From: Stratiformator vulcanicus | GTDB lineage: Bacteria > Planctomycetota > Planctomycetia > Planctomycetales > Planctomycetaceae | DNA: 64,000 nucleotides | Reading direction: 5' to 3' | Assembly (NCBI RefSeq): GCF_007744515.1 | Contig: NZ_CP036268.1 | Span: 2,705,712 to 2,769,711, forward strand | Shown: positions 53,300 through 62,877 of the stretch, one piece after another | How the letters are laid out: each line of letters starts with the position of its first letter | How positions within the stretch are numbered: the first letter of the stretch is position 1 | Translations under genes and position numbers: made by a program | Notes under the pieces: model-generated | Told to the model about the DNA's origin: nothing | Database searches by the model: none | What the model saw: only the letters and a program-made list of their open reading frames with translations

Positions 53300-55054
53300 A
53301 TGCAGCCAAGTGCAGCGAGTCTTGCCGATTCGCAGTCCGAATCGGCGCCGAGTGACGATTCGAATATTTCAACGCGTTTGCGGCAATGGGCCGAACAGCA
53401 GCCGCACTCACTCGCGATTATCGAACCGAACGGACGTGACCGGCTCGGTCGCCCGATTGTTCGTCAGCTCTCGTTCGCTGGGCTCGACCGAGAGGTGGAC
53501 GAACTTGCCGCCGGGTTCTCAGAATATGGAATCCAGCCCGGCGACCCCATCGTCTTGATGGTGAGAGCCGGGCTCGATTTTATTTCTCTCACGTTTGCCC
53601 TGTTTCGAGCGGGCGCTGTCGTCGTGCTGATCGACCCCGGAATGGGGCTCCGCTCAGTCTTTCGCTGCCTCGACGAAGTCGATCCCGCCGGATTCGTTGC
53701 GATCCCGCCTGTGCAAGTCGCGCGAGCGCTGCGATGGAATGCCTTTCGGAATGCGACGAAAAACGTCTGCGTCGGTCCGAAGGTATTCGGCTCGGAATCG
53801 ATCGCCGCAATTTCGAAGCTGGGACGCGGGAGACTCTCGCAAGATGGTCGATCGCGGTTCAACGTAACGACCGGTGACTCGGACCCGGCTGCGATCATTT
53901 TTACCAGCGGCAGCACCGGTCCGGCGAAGGGAGTCTGTTATGAGCACAAAATGTTTGCGGCTCAAGCCGAGATGATTCGCAGTCGATTCAAGATCGAGCC
54001 CGGAGACATCGACCTGCCATGCTTTCCCCTATTCGGACTGTTCGCCGCAGCAATCGGTGTGACCACGGTGATCCCGGAGATGAATCCGACGAAACCGGCC
54101 GAAGTCGACCCCGCCAAGATCGTCGATGCGATTCGTGATTTCGGCGTCACTCAGGCCTTCGGTTCGCCCGCGGTATGGAACCGCGTCGGCCCTTACTGCG
54201 AGAAAAACGGGATTCGGTTCCCCGGCCTCAAGCGCGTGCTCTCGGCGGGAGCACCGGTTCCCATTTCCGTGTTGGAGTCGATGTCGCACTGCCTGACATT
54301 CCAGGGCGCTGAGTTGCATACCCCCTATGGAGCGACCGAGTCCCTGCCGGTGACGAGCATTGGCTCGCGGGAAGTGCTTGAAGAGACGCGTGCGCTGACG
54401 GAGCGCGGTCGAGGCACTTGCGTCGGCCGTCCCTTCGATGGCGTGGCGGTGAAGGTCATCCAACCGGTCGATGGTCCCATCGATTCCATCGACGACGTCG
54501 AAACTCTGCCAGCGGGAGAGATCGGCGAGATTATCGTGTCGAGCCGCTCGACGACGCGGCAGTACTTTCGTCGCGTCGAACAGACGGCAGCCGCCAAAGT
54601 TGATGACCCGTCGGAGCCCGGACGGATATGGCACCGGATGGGTGATATGGGTTCGCTGGACGATCAGGGCCGCCTCTGGTTTTGCGGACGAAAAGCGCAC
54701 GTCGTTCATACGAAATCAGGCCCCCTCTATTCCGTTTGCTGTGAAGCACCATTCTTGACGCTCGATTTCGTCGGCCGGGCTGCCTTAGTCGGGGTGGGGG
54801 ATCGAGGAAGCCAGCGACCTGTGATCGTCATCGAATTGGCTAAATCCTCGGGCCGTAAAACTTCAAATGAAGAGTTCATTGATCGGCTTGTCGCGAAAGC
54901 CGCCGAGCACGATGTCACACGGTCGATTGAAAGATTTCTGTTTCATCCCTCGTTTCCCGTCGACATTCGTCACAACGTGAAGATTAATCGAGAGGCTCTG
55001 GCTGAGTGGGCAAAGACCCGCGTTGCCTCCGGCGAGATGGCGGAGCGGAAATGA
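53300..55054 (+). CDS. oleC: OleC-like olefin beta-lactone synthetase (AMP-dependent ligase)
   Basis: The 584-residue adenylating enzyme has the AMP-binding P-loop IIFTSGSTGPAKGVCYEHKMF, a fatty-acid-ligase-like ELHTPYGATESLPVTS, and the adenylate motif WHRMGDMGSLDDQGRLWFCGRKAHVV. The GPAKGVCYEH form and its pairing with an OleD-like reductase point to OleC. OleC turns a beta-hydroxy acid from OleA/OleD into a beta-lactone that OleB decarboxylates to a long-chain cis-olefin. ATG 53300 is chosen; TTG 53297 is the alternative. Its stop overlaps the oleD start (ATGA). OleA and OleB homologues were not found in this window. Another acyl-CoA ligase role cannot be ruled out. Confidence 0.8.
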   Translation: MQPSAASLADSQSESAPSDDSNISTRLRQWAEQQPHSLAIIEPNGRDRLGRPIVRQLSFAGLDREVDELAAGFSEYGIQPGDPIVLMVRAGLDFISLTFALFRAGAVVVLIDPGMGLRSVFRCLDEVDPAGFVAIPPVQVARALRWNAFRNATKNVCVGPKVFGSESIAAISKLGRGRLSQDGRSRFNVTTGDSDPAAIIFTSGSTGPAKGVCYEHKMFAAQAEMIRSRFKIEPGDIDLPCFPLFGLFAAAIGVTTVIPEMNPTKPAEVDPAKIVDAIRDFGVTQAFGSPAVWNRVGPYCEKNGIRFPGLKRVLSAGAPVPISVLESMSHCLTFQGAELHTPYGATESLPVTSIGSREVLEETRALTERGRGTCVGRPFDGVAVKVIQPVDGPIDSIDDVETLPAGEIGEIIVSSRSTTRQYFRRVEQTAAAKVDDPSEPGRIWHRMGDMGSLDDQGRLWFCGRKAHVVHTKSGPLYSVCCEAPFLTLDFVGRAALVGVGDRGSQRPVIVIELAKSSGRKTSNEEFIDRLVAKAAEHDVTRSIERFLFHPSFPVDIRHNVKINREALAEWAKTRVASGEMAERK

Positions 55055-56058
55055 GTGGTTTGAGCCTCGTCACCGGCGGCGGCGGTTTCCTCGGCCGATA
55101 CATCGTTGAGCAACTCGTCGCGAAGGGGCTTCCCGTCCGCGTGTTCTGCCGAGGTGACTATGACTTTCTGGACGAATTAGGCGTCGAGACTTTCCGTGGT
55201 GATTTGACCGATGAGAACGCGATCCGGGCGGCTTGCGAAGGCTGCGAGACCGTGTTTCACGTGGCGGCGCTTCCCGGCGTTTGGGGACCGCGGTCGGTCT
55301 ATGAGGCGACCAACCTAACCGGCACAGAGCATGTCATCGAAGGATGCCGAAGTGCCGGAGTGCGAAAGCTGATTTTCACAAGCTCCCCCAGCGTGGTTTT
55401 TGACGGAGCCGAGCATGTCGATGCCAACGAAGAAGTGCGCTATCCGGCCCAATACCTGTGCCACTACCCGGCGACAAAGGCGGCTGCCGAGCGGGCCGTC
55501 TTGAAGGCCAATGACCCTCCCAATTTGGTCACTGCGGCCTTACGACCTCATCTAATTTGGGGACCGCGAGATCCTCACCTCCTGCCTCGACTCATCGAAC
55601 GGGCGAAATCGGGCCGCCTGCGTCGGGTCGGCAGCGGGGAGAACGTCGTTTCGGTCGCCTACGTCGAAAACGCCGCCGCCGCCCATTTGCAGCTTGCCGA
55701 TACGCTCGAAGAAAGTTCACCCGCCGCGGGCCACGCCTACTTCATCAACGACCCCGATTCCGTCCTGCTCTGGGATTGGGTCAATGAACTGCTGGCGATC
55801 GCAAATCTACCGCCGATCAGACGCTCTATTTCTGCAAAGGCAGCATACGGAGTGGGAGCGATGTTGGAAGGGGCTTGGTCAGCTCTTCGATTAAGCGGAG
55901 AGCCGCCCATGACGCGATTCGTGGCTCAGCAGCTTTCGCGATCCCACAGCTACTCGATCGAAGGAGCCCGACGCGACTTCGGTTATCAACCGCTCGTCGA
56001 CCACAAAGAAGCGATGCGACGGACGACTCCCTATTTGAAGCAACTGGGAAGCCGCTGA
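55051..56058 (+). CDS. oleD: OleD-like NAD(P)-dependent beta-ketoacid reductase
   Basis: The 335-residue extended short-chain dehydrogenase has the nucleotide motif LVTGGGGFLGRYIVEQL, VFHVAALPGVWGP and the catalytic Tyr-xxx-Lys in CHYPATKAAAE. This layout and the fusion-like coupling with oleC match OleD, which reduces the 2-alkyl-3-ketoalkanoic acid made by OleA to the beta-hydroxy acid substrate of OleC. A general 3-beta-hydroxysteroid dehydrogenase/epimerase is the alternative. The ATG at 55051 overlaps the oleC stop (ATGA). It converges with lpxK, separated by about 80 bases. Confidence 0.82.
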   Translation: MSGLSLVTGGGGFLGRYIVEQLVAKGLPVRVFCRGDYDFLDELGVETFRGDLTDENAIRAACEGCETVFHVAALPGVWGPRSVYEATNLTGTEHVIEGCRSAGVRKLIFTSSPSVVFDGAEHVDANEEVRYPAQYLCHYPATKAAAERAVLKANDPPNLVTAALRPHLIWGPRDPHLLPRLIERAKSGRLRRVGSGENVVSVAYVENAAAAHLQLADTLEESSPAAGHAYFINDPDSVLLWDWVNELLAIANLPPIRRSISAKAAYGVGAMLEGAWSALRLSGEPPMTRFVAQQLSRSHSYSIEGARRDFGYQPLVDHKEAMRRTTPYLKQLGSR

Positions 56059-56141
56059 AGAGGCGGCGGTATTACCCATCCGGCAATTCCTCGGCGATGC
56101 GTCTTTGTCGTTGAGCCAAGCGAAGCAGCCCGGGTGGCGCT

Positions 56142-57233
56142 TCACGCTGCGACCGACCCACGTTCGGGCAATACATTTCGCAGTGCTCGAATGACCTCTT
56201 CGGGCTCTTGCGAAAACGTCGTCCCGATTTCGACGGACCACAGCGGTGTTTCACCGAGAGTTGTGCGTTCGATTTTCACGAGGTCTTTCAATGTGCACAA
56301 GACCGCGTCGACGGGTTCGTCGCGGAGTTGATCGATCAGTCTCGCCAAATCGAGGGCTGTGTAAGCATGATGATCTCCAAATTCCTTTAGCCATGCCGGT
56401 TCGAAGCCGCTGGCCGAAAGCGTTTTTCGGAACGCGACCGGATTCCCGATACCGCAGAAGGCGCCAACTCGATTTAAGGCGAGTGACTCGACCGGTTGAG
56501 TCTGTCCGTGAGCGTTCCGCAGGCCGACGACGGGAAAGCTGGTTTCGAGGATCGGCACCGTTTGGTGATGCAGCGCGATCGTCTTTTTGATGTTCGACAC
56601 GTCGTCCTGACTGACAGCATCGCACCGCGTGAGCAATACGATATCAGCCCTCCGTAGCGAACTGAGAGGCTCTCGCAACAACCCCCGCGGCAACAGGTGT
56701 CCGTAGCCCCAAGGATTCGTCGCATCGATGAGGACGATATTCACGTCGCGATGGAGACGACGATGTTGAAAGCCGTCGTCGAGGATCAAGACGTCCAATT
56801 CCGCGACCTGGCACGCGTGCTTGGCGGCGGCAACGCGGTCTCGATGCTGCCAGTGCGGAACCTGCGGGCAAATGGTTCGAAGGACTCGTTTTTCATCATT
56901 GCCGGCATCGCTTTCTGACAGCGAATTGCCGCGCGAACTATAACCACGGCTGATCAAACCGACGCGATAGCCCCACGACGTCATCAACTGGGCCAAATGG
57001 CCGACCACCGGAGTCTTCCCCGTACCACCGGCGGTCAGGTTTCCGACGCTGACGACCGGAACCGGGGCCCTGCCGATTTCGCCAGATGTTACGCGAACGT
57101 CGTATTGCAGATTCTTGCGCGCAATCACCCCGCGATAGACATGCGAAGCAGCCCAAAATGCGCTTCGGGCCGCGCTTGGCAAAATCCCCCGCGAGGTTCC
57201 CGAGATCGTATCGAGATAGGCACGCTCGATCAT
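56142..57233 (-). CDS. lpxK: Tetraacyldisaccharide 4'-kinase
   Basis: The 363-residue protein has the LpxK features: VVSVGNLTAGGTGKTPVV (Walker A), GLISRGY, DVLILDDGFQHRRLHRDVNIVLIDAT, LLPRGLLREPLSSLRRADIVLLTR, and AFCGIGNPVAFRKTL. It phosphorylates the 4' position of the lipid A precursor at the inner membrane, needing ATP and Mg. Its presence implies lipid A production, consistent with the family 9 glycosyltransferase at 33713. Other lpx genes are not in the window. Confidence 0.95.
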   Translation of the reverse strand: MIERAYLDTISGTSRGILPSAARSAFWAASHVYRGVIARKNLQYDVRVTSGEIGRAPVPVVSVGNLTAGGTGKTPVVGHLAQLMTSWGYRVGLISRGYSSRGNSLSESDAGNDEKRVLRTICPQVPHWQHRDRVAAAKHACQVAELDVLILDDGFQHRRLHRDVNIVLIDATNPWGYGHLLPRGLLREPLSSLRRADIVLLTRCDAVSQDDVSNIKKTIALHHQTVPILETSFPVVGLRNAHGQTQPVESLALNRVGAFCGIGNPVAFRKTLSASGFEPAWLKEFGDHHAYTALDLARLIDQLRDEPVDAVLCTLKDLVKIERTTLGETPLWSVEIGTTFSQEPEEVIRALRNVLPERGSVAA

Positions 57234-57440
57234 CGATCGAATTTCGTTGCATTAGCGAGGTAGAGGAGTCGGCAAAGCTCTTGTCCGACATCAACGCGCG
57301 GGTTGTAGTCTGAGAGAGGTGAGCGCGTCCAGAAAGATCGTCAGGTCGATCGAGTTCGAACTGTCGTTCTTCAAAATTTCGGGCCGTCAAAATTCACAAG
57401 GGCAATTGCCAGTTCGGGCAATTTGCGGCAGTCTTTGCGT

Positions 57441-58442
57441 ATGCTCGCCGCACGATCAAATTCTCATCACCCGCAAGACGCTCCAACCTCGTCTGAGGCC
57501 AGCGTCGAGTTTCCGGAACCGGTGGCCCCGCCTGAGGAGGTGAGCGAGGCGCGGACCGGCCGGACCAATCGACTCCTGTGGATTGCCGGGGCCGGCATCT
57601 CGGTTCGGCTGCTTGTCATTGCCGCCGAGTTGACGGCCGTCGTTTTGCTTGGATCGGCTGCGTTATTCGTCGATGCGATGGCAACACTGGCGGATGTCAT
57701 CGCCTCAATCGGCCTGATCGTCGCGATCAAGCTGGCGGAACGACCGCCCGATGACGACCACCCGTTCGGACACGGCCGCTATGAGCCACTAGCCGGGCTG
57801 CAGTTGGGGACGTTGATCACATTGGGCGGCGGAGCGCTCTTCATCTCGCAATTGATTTCAGCGGCGCAGCCTCATCAGGCCAAGACTTATTCGATCGTTC
57901 TGGCCATCATCCCTGCCGCGGCCGCGGTGTTGCTGGAGATCGCCTGCCGCTGGGTCCATTCGTACGGCCGCCGCGAGAGCAGTTCCGCCTTGATTGCTGA
58001 AGCCTATCACTATCGGGTCGATGCGATTACGAGCGTTTTGGCAGCGGTCGGCATGTTGGTCGCGGTCCTGCTTCCGAATTTAGGGCACTTGACCGATCAC
58101 GTGTTTGCCTTGCTGTTGGCCGGAATCATGACGTGGCTCGGAATCGGCGCCTGCCGCGAGAACATGCACCAACTACTCGATCGCACGCCGGACGAATCAG
58201 CATTTGAGCGTGTGCGTACCGCGGCTGCGCGAATCGATGGCGTGCTCGACATCGAGAAAATTCGGATCCAGCAGGCCGGGCCCGATGCCCACGTCGACAT
58301 TGACGTCGAAGTCGACCCGCAGATGACGGTCGATGACGCCCACCGAATCGCCCAGTTCGTGCGGCGTGAAATCCAGTCAGACTGGCCGTTTGTTCGCGAG
58401 GTCGTCGTGCATATCGAGCCCTATTTCGCCGACGACCATTAA
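57441..58442 (+). CDS. Cation diffusion facilitator family transporter
   Basis: The 333-residue protein has a polar 40-residue N-terminus, then about six membrane helices with the metal-site Asp pairs of CDF proteins (LFVDAMATLADVIAS in TM2 and EAYHYRVDAITSVLAAVG in TM5) plus the His-rich loop DDDHPFGHGRYEPLAG. The cytosolic C-terminal domain (about 240-333, VRTAAARIDGVLDIEKIRIQ, DAHVDIDVEVDPQM) is typical. It exports divalent metal such as Zn, Co, Fe or Mn in exchange for protons. The ATG at 57441 is used; the TTG at 57423 is possible. Confidence 0.93.
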   Translation: MLAARSNSHHPQDAPTSSEASVEFPEPVAPPEEVSEARTGRTNRLLWIAGAGISVRLLVIAAELTAVVLLGSAALFVDAMATLADVIASIGLIVAIKLAERPPDDDHPFGHGRYEPLAGLQLGTLITLGGGALFISQLISAAQPHQAKTYSIVLAIIPAAAAVLLEIACRWVHSYGRRESSSALIAEAYHYRVDAITSVLAAVGMLVAVLLPNLGHLTDHVFALLLAGIMTWLGIGACRENMHQLLDRTPDESAFERVRTAAARIDGVLDIEKIRIQQAGPDAHVDIDVEVDPQMTVDDAHRIAQFVRREIQSDWPFVREVVVHIEPYFADDH

Positions 58443-58499
58443 ATGGTTCTCAGCGGAGTGAGGCGTTCGACAGGCAGGCACTCGAAGTCGGAAACCGAA

Positions 58500-60098
58500 T
58501 CACGCCGCCTTCAAGGCAGTGCCGGCTGCGAATGCGACTTTTCGCGGCAGTCGAACACGGAACGTACTTCCGCAGCCCTCGCCTTCACTGTGGACTTCGA
58601 TCGTGCCGTCATGGTCGGAGACGATGCGATGGCTGATCGACATCCCGAGGCCGGTGCCGCGACCATCTTTCTGTTTGGTGAAAAACGGTTCGAAGAGGTT
58701 TTCCAGCGTCTCCTCGCACATCCCGCAGCCTTCGTCTTCAAAGACCATCGTGCAGCTTTCGGATTGCGACTCGATCGAAATGGTAAGCTTCCGCCCGGCA
58801 TCCATCGCGTTGAGCGCATTCGAGACGAAGTTCAGAATGACTTGTTTCACTTCCGCCCCATTAACTTCCGCCGTGCAGTCTTCGACCGGCGAGAAATCAA
58901 TTTCACGGTCTTTAAAGCGGCTCATGTGTCGAACCATTTCCAAGACCTCGCCGACCAACAGGTTGAGATCGTGAGTGGTTCGCTGGCCGTCGTTGCCGCG
59001 GGCAAAGTCGAGCAGGCGACGCGTGATGCCCTGACAGCGAAATGACTCCCGCTGCATCATCCCGAGATACTCTTTGAGCACCGTGCCGCTTTCCTCCGGA
59101 ATTTCTTCGCGAAGTTCGGCAACGCGGTACTCAAGTGACTCGGCTGCCATCGAGATTGCCGAGAGCGGATTGTTAATTTCATGGGCGACACCGGCCGCGA
59201 GAAAGCCGATTCCGGCCAGTCGCTCGCTGCGGACGAGTTGTCGACTGCGTTCCTGAACCTGCGAATCGAGGTCATCGCGAACTTCACGGAAGCGCGCCGT
59301 CATCTGATTGAACGCTTCCGCCAATTCGGCGATCTCGTCCCCGGTTTCCATTTTAATCGTGTAGTGAAAATCACCCTGTGCGACTCGGCGAGCACCCTTG
59401 TGCAATCGGCGGAGCGGGGCGAACACTTGCCGGTATACGAACGCGATCAATCCCATAAACAGGATTGCGACCAATCCGCTCGTAATCAGAAACCAACGCA
59501 CGCGAAAGTCGTAGCCGGAGACCGCTTCTTCGACCGTATCTGCCAGACCCTGCTGCGGATCGGGAATATCGAGTACGACGGTTTCGAGTACGCCGATCTG
59601 ACGGATCATCAGTTGCAGGCGACGTTCAGGATTCGGCTGATAGGGTAGCTGCTGGTTTTCCCGATCGAGGGCGTTCAACTCATTTGTGATTCGCACCAAA
59701 CCGGCTTCGACGAATCGACGCTGCCGTTTGACGAAATCACTGGGAGGGAGCGCATCATACCGCTGCCAGAATTCGGCGACGGCCGCCTTTGCCCCGTCGA
59801 GCCGTTCGTGAAATTTTTCCTGCCGGGCCAGCAGCGCCATATCGTCCGGCAGTGGAACCACTTCAATGAGCGGCTCGAACATCTCACCGATTGCCGAATC
59901 GAGCGTGGAGCGGTGCGGCATTCGGTTGAGAGTGAAATCCAGTTCCTGGACGGCTTCGTGATACCACTGCAGACTGAGAAATCCGACCAGCGACGAAGTC
60001 GCGATCAAGGCCAGCAAAATTGCCAGCCCGATTGCCATCTTGCGACGGATGCTCCGCCCCAGTCCCACCGTGCGCTCCTTCGAGCCGGGATTCGACAC
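58500..60098 (-). CDS. Membrane sensor histidine kinase with HAMP
   Basis: The 532-residue protein has TM1 (about 21-45), a periplasmic helical sensor (46-200), TM2 (about 203-222), HAMP (about 222-275, VFAPLRRLHKGARRVAQGDF), a HisKA domain with His306 in VAHEINNPLSAI and a HATPase domain (LNFVSNALNAMDAGRK, VFEDEGCGMCEETLENLFEPFFTKQKDGRGTGLGM). It autophosphorylates on His306 and should pass phosphate to a response regulator. No regulator is adjacent in this window. The GTG start at 60098 gives a short basic N-terminus before TM1. It is convergent with the CDF gene, with a 57-base gap. Confidence 0.94.
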   Translation of the reverse strand: MSNPGSKERTVGLGRSIRRKMAIGLAILLALIATSSLVGFLSLQWYHEAVQELDFTLNRMPHRSTLDSAIGEMFEPLIEVVPLPDDMALLARQEKFHERLDGAKAAVAEFWQRYDALPPSDFVKRQRRFVEAGLVRITNELNALDRENQQLPYQPNPERRLQLMIRQIGVLETVVLDIPDPQQGLADTVEEAVSGYDFRVRWFLITSGLVAILFMGLIAFVYRQVFAPLRRLHKGARRVAQGDFHYTIKMETGDEIAELAEAFNQMTARFREVRDDLDSQVQERSRQLVRSERLAGIGFLAAGVAHEINNPLSAISMAAESLEYRVAELREEIPEESGTVLKEYLGMMQRESFRCQGITRRLLDFARGNDGQRTTHDLNLLVGEVLEMVRHMSRFKDREIDFSPVEDCTAEVNGAEVKQVILNFVSNALNAMDAGRKLTISIESQSESCTMVFEDEGCGMCEETLENLFEPFFTKQKDGRGTGLGMSISHRIVSDHDGTIEVHSEGEGCGSTFRVRLPRKVAFAAGTALKAA

Positions 60099-60322
60099 CT
60101 GATCGGGCGCAGAATCTGCTCATCCGTAATGGTTTCTCAGTTCAAACCGAAACCTAGCAATCTGGCCGATTCCGATATACCCCGAAATCTGATCGGCCAG
60201 CCGGTCCTGAATAGTCCATTTCATTGTCGCAGAACCAAATCTGGCATTACGCTGACGAGTCATGCATCATCAGGCTTCCGGAACCATTAGCCGCAAATTT
60301 CATCGCGTTTGGAGATACTGAC

Positions 60323-60910
60323 ATGAATCTGGCCTCGCGCTCGCCACTGGCTTCGATCACGCTCGCGATTCTGCTCGCAACACCGCTTAACGCAGCGCTG
60401 TCTGACGAATTCGATCAATTGCGATCGCAAGGGGCACTTGTTCTGCCGATCGCTCAGGAGGACGACCGAATCGATGTCGGCTTCCACCTGAGTGACGCCA
60501 AGGTCTCCGGTGAGACGCTCAAATTGCTGCATCCCTTCGCCGAACGCCTCGTGGCCCTCAATTTACGCGGCACCGAGATCGACGATGCGGCGGCCAAAGA
60601 ACTTGCACCGTTGACGGCGCTCACGAAATTGCATTTGGAGAAAACGCAGATCACCAACGCCTCACTGCCGCATTTTCTCCAAATGAAAGAACTCGAGTAC
60701 CTCAACGTCTATGGCACCGAAGTCGGCGACGCCGTATTGCGCGTCGCACGAGAATTACCGAAACTCAAAAAGCTCTACGTCTGGCAGACGAATGTAACCC
60801 CGTCCGCTGTCCGCCGGTTTCAGCAATCTCGCCCCGGTGTCGAAGTGATCGGAATCGATCTGATGAGCGACTTAGCAATGCGAACGCCGGTTGCGGCGCC
60901 GTCGCCGTAG
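60323..60910 (+). CDS. Exported leucine-rich-repeat protein
   Basis: The 195-residue protein has a signal peptide (residues 1-24, SPLASITLAILLATPLNAALS) and then leucine-rich repeats: RLVALNLRGTEIDDAAAKELAPLTALTKLHLEKTQITNASLPHFLQMKELEYLNVYGTEVGD. This is the short exported LRR type common in planctomycetes. LRRs bind proteins; the partner is unknown. ATG 60323 is preceded by GGAG. It converges with the PQQ-like gene, 77 bases away, with a small hairpin between them. Confidence 0.85.
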   Translation: MNLASRSPLASITLAILLATPLNAALSDEFDQLRSQGALVLPIAQEDDRIDVGFHLSDAKVSGETLKLLHPFAERLVALNLRGTEIDDAAAKELAPLTALTKLHLEKTQITNASLPHFLQMKELEYLNVYGTEVGDAVLRVARELPKLKKLYVWQTNVTPSAVRRFQQSRPGVEVIGIDLMSDLAMRTPVAAPSP

Positions 60911-60938
60911 GTCGAATATTTCGAAACAGGTCATCCGC

Positions 60939-60978
60939 TGCGTAAGGAAGAAGGGTCTCTCGACCAATCTCTTACGCA
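60939..60978. terminator. Possible convergent terminator hairpin
   Basis: Arms TGCGTAAG (60939-60946) and CTTACGCA (60971-60978) pair perfectly around a 24-base loop between the LRR and PQQ-like genes. The loop is long and no T-run follows, so termination is only plausible. Confidence 0.4.
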
Positions 60979-60987
60979 CTTCGCAGA

Positions 60988-62799
60988 TTATTCTTCGCCG
61001 AGTTCGGGTAGTTCCTCCGCCGCTTCCGGCGATTGGTCAATGACGGTCAACTCAAAGCAGACGGCTTCCTCCGAGTTCCGGCAATAAAGCCGACCGTTGG
61101 CGAAAGCCGGATTGTTCCAGGTCTTTCCCGACAGGGCGGGGAAGGTCGCAACCTCTTCAAACTTGTCCGGATTGATCGCCACGAGTGCCAAGTCGCCCGG
61201 GTCCTCCTGCTGGACGAGCAGGTGGTCACCGATGGCAATCACCTGCCCGTATCCGTAGCGGCCCTTCTTCCACTCGCGTTGACCCGTTTCGAAGTCGTGA
61301 CAGGCGAGGATCGCTTCGTCGAATGCGTACAGAAAACCGTCGCGGAAAATCGCATCACTGAATTTGATTTTGAGCCGAGACGTTTCATAGTCCGGCTCAA
61401 CGACCCACTCACCGCCTTCCACCGCGACATTCAGCAAAGCACTGCCGATCCCGTAGCTGCAACTGATGAAAACCTGAGTTCCGTCTTCGGACACGATCGG
61501 TTGGATCGCATTGACCTTCGGCATATTGACCCACGGATATTCCCAAAGGAGCGTCCCGTCAGCCGGATCGAATGAGCTGATCCCCGCTCCGTCGAAAATC
61601 AAGAGTTGCTCAACGCCCCTGAGCGTCTCGATCCTCGGCGCGGTATAGCTCGCCCGGGCGTTGCCGTTTGCCCAGACGATTTCCCCCGTCGCTCGATCGT
61701 AGCGAATGACGCCACGTCCCTGCTCGCCGCCGGGATTCACGAAGACGGCGTCGTCCGTCACAAGGGGACTGCCCGCCATTCCCCACTCGATATTTTCGAC
61801 CGGGTCTTCCGACTCGGGAGCGGCGGCGTCTTCGAGGATATTGCGGCTCCACTTCTCCCGACCGTTCGTGGCGTCGAGACAGCATAAGTGCCCTTCGGCT
61901 CCCAACGTGAAAAGCTCTCCACGATCAAACGTCGGCGTCGCACGCGGCCCATCTCCTCCCACCGCTTCGGTGAAACGAGACTCGACCCGGTAGGTCCACA
62001 CCTGCCGGCCGGTCTCCGACTCGTACGCGACGACAACCTCTTCCGGCCCTCGTTGCTCCTGCGTGAACGCCAGATCGTCCACGACCGCGAAGGACCCCCA
62101 GCCCAGGCCGACCGGATGACGCCACAATTCCTTCGGAGGATTCATCTTCCAATCGGGGTCAAGCATAACGTCCCGAACGTCGCCATCTCTTCGCGGTCCA
62201 CGAAATTGCGGCCAGTCGTTCCCGTCGACGACGAGTTCGAAGGTCTTGCTTTCGGTAATGCGTTTTCCCACTTCGTCAAAGTGAGCCATCGCGCGTTGTT
62301 CTGCCGTCGGAGTCCACGCCCAAGCCACTCGCGCCGGGATCATCGCACCGTCGAACTGTTCAATCCGTACTGAGTATTTCAGCCCGGCCAGGACCCCCGC
62401 GACCAATAGGAGCCCGACGATCCGTGATTTCCACGTCAATCCGGATCGGAACAGCCACCACAACAAGAGCGCGAAGCAGACAGTCGAGCCCGCCACGACG
62501 AGCGCGAAGCCGCGTACTGTCGTATCACTGTCGAAAAGCCAATCGCCGGCAAACCAGATCGTGGCGAGGACGGCCGCCCCAAACAAGAAGATGATTGCGC
62601 CGGGCTTCCAGCGGAATTTCTTCTTCGCCAGCTCCAAAGGCTGAGCTGCCTTCGCACCTTTGTTGGCCGTCAATTCTCTTTTGGCCGTCAAATCTCTTTC
62701 AACCCCCTGCGCGGGAGTGAGTGGATCATCATTTGGGGACTGCTTGCTGTTTTCGCCCATCGGTTCCTGCCGCCGACCCGAATCGTTGTTTGATTCCAT
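60988..62799 (-). CDS. Membrane-anchored PQQ-like beta-propeller protein
   Basis: The 603-residue protein has a polar N-terminus (1-65), three membrane segments (about 68-87, 94-116 and 124-143), then a propeller (about 200-590) made of PQQ-like repeats: VVVAYESETGRQVWTYRV, LCCLDATNGREKWSRN, VIRYDRATGEIVWANG. The phrase WPQFRGPRRDGDV marks a subfamily common in planctomycetes. Such proteins may be structural, like BamB, or enzymatic; PQQ cofactor ligands cannot be judged here. It is probably a periplasmic-facing envelope protein. Confidence 0.88.
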   Translation of the reverse strand: MESNNDSGRRQEPMGENSKQSPNDDPLTPAQGVERDLTAKRELTANKGAKAAQPLELAKKKFRWKPGAIIFLFGAAVLATIWFAGDWLFDSDTTVRGFALVVAGSTVCFALLLWWLFRSGLTWKSRIVGLLLVAGVLAGLKYSVRIEQFDGAMIPARVAWAWTPTAEQRAMAHFDEVGKRITESKTFELVVDGNDWPQFRGPRRDGDVRDVMLDPDWKMNPPKELWRHPVGLGWGSFAVVDDLAFTQEQRGPEEVVVAYESETGRQVWTYRVESRFTEAVGGDGPRATPTFDRGELFTLGAEGHLCCLDATNGREKWSRNILEDAAAPESEDPVENIEWGMAGSPLVTDDAVFVNPGGEQGRGVIRYDRATGEIVWANGNARASYTAPRIETLRGVEQLLIFDGAGISSFDPADGTLLWEYPWVNMPKVNAIQPIVSEDGTQVFISCSYGIGSALLNVAVEGGEWVVEPDYETSRLKIKFSDAIFRDGFLYAFDEAILACHDFETGQREWKKGRYGYGQVIAIGDHLLVQQEDPGDLALVAINPDKFEEVATFPALSGKTWNNPAFANGRLYCRNSEEAVCFELTVIDQSPEAAEELPELGEE

Positions 62800-62877
62800 A
62801 GCAGGACGCTATTTGGATTCCGCCCACGGGGCAAGCGATGTCTTCAATCCCGTCAGTCTCGAGATATCGATTTCGAA

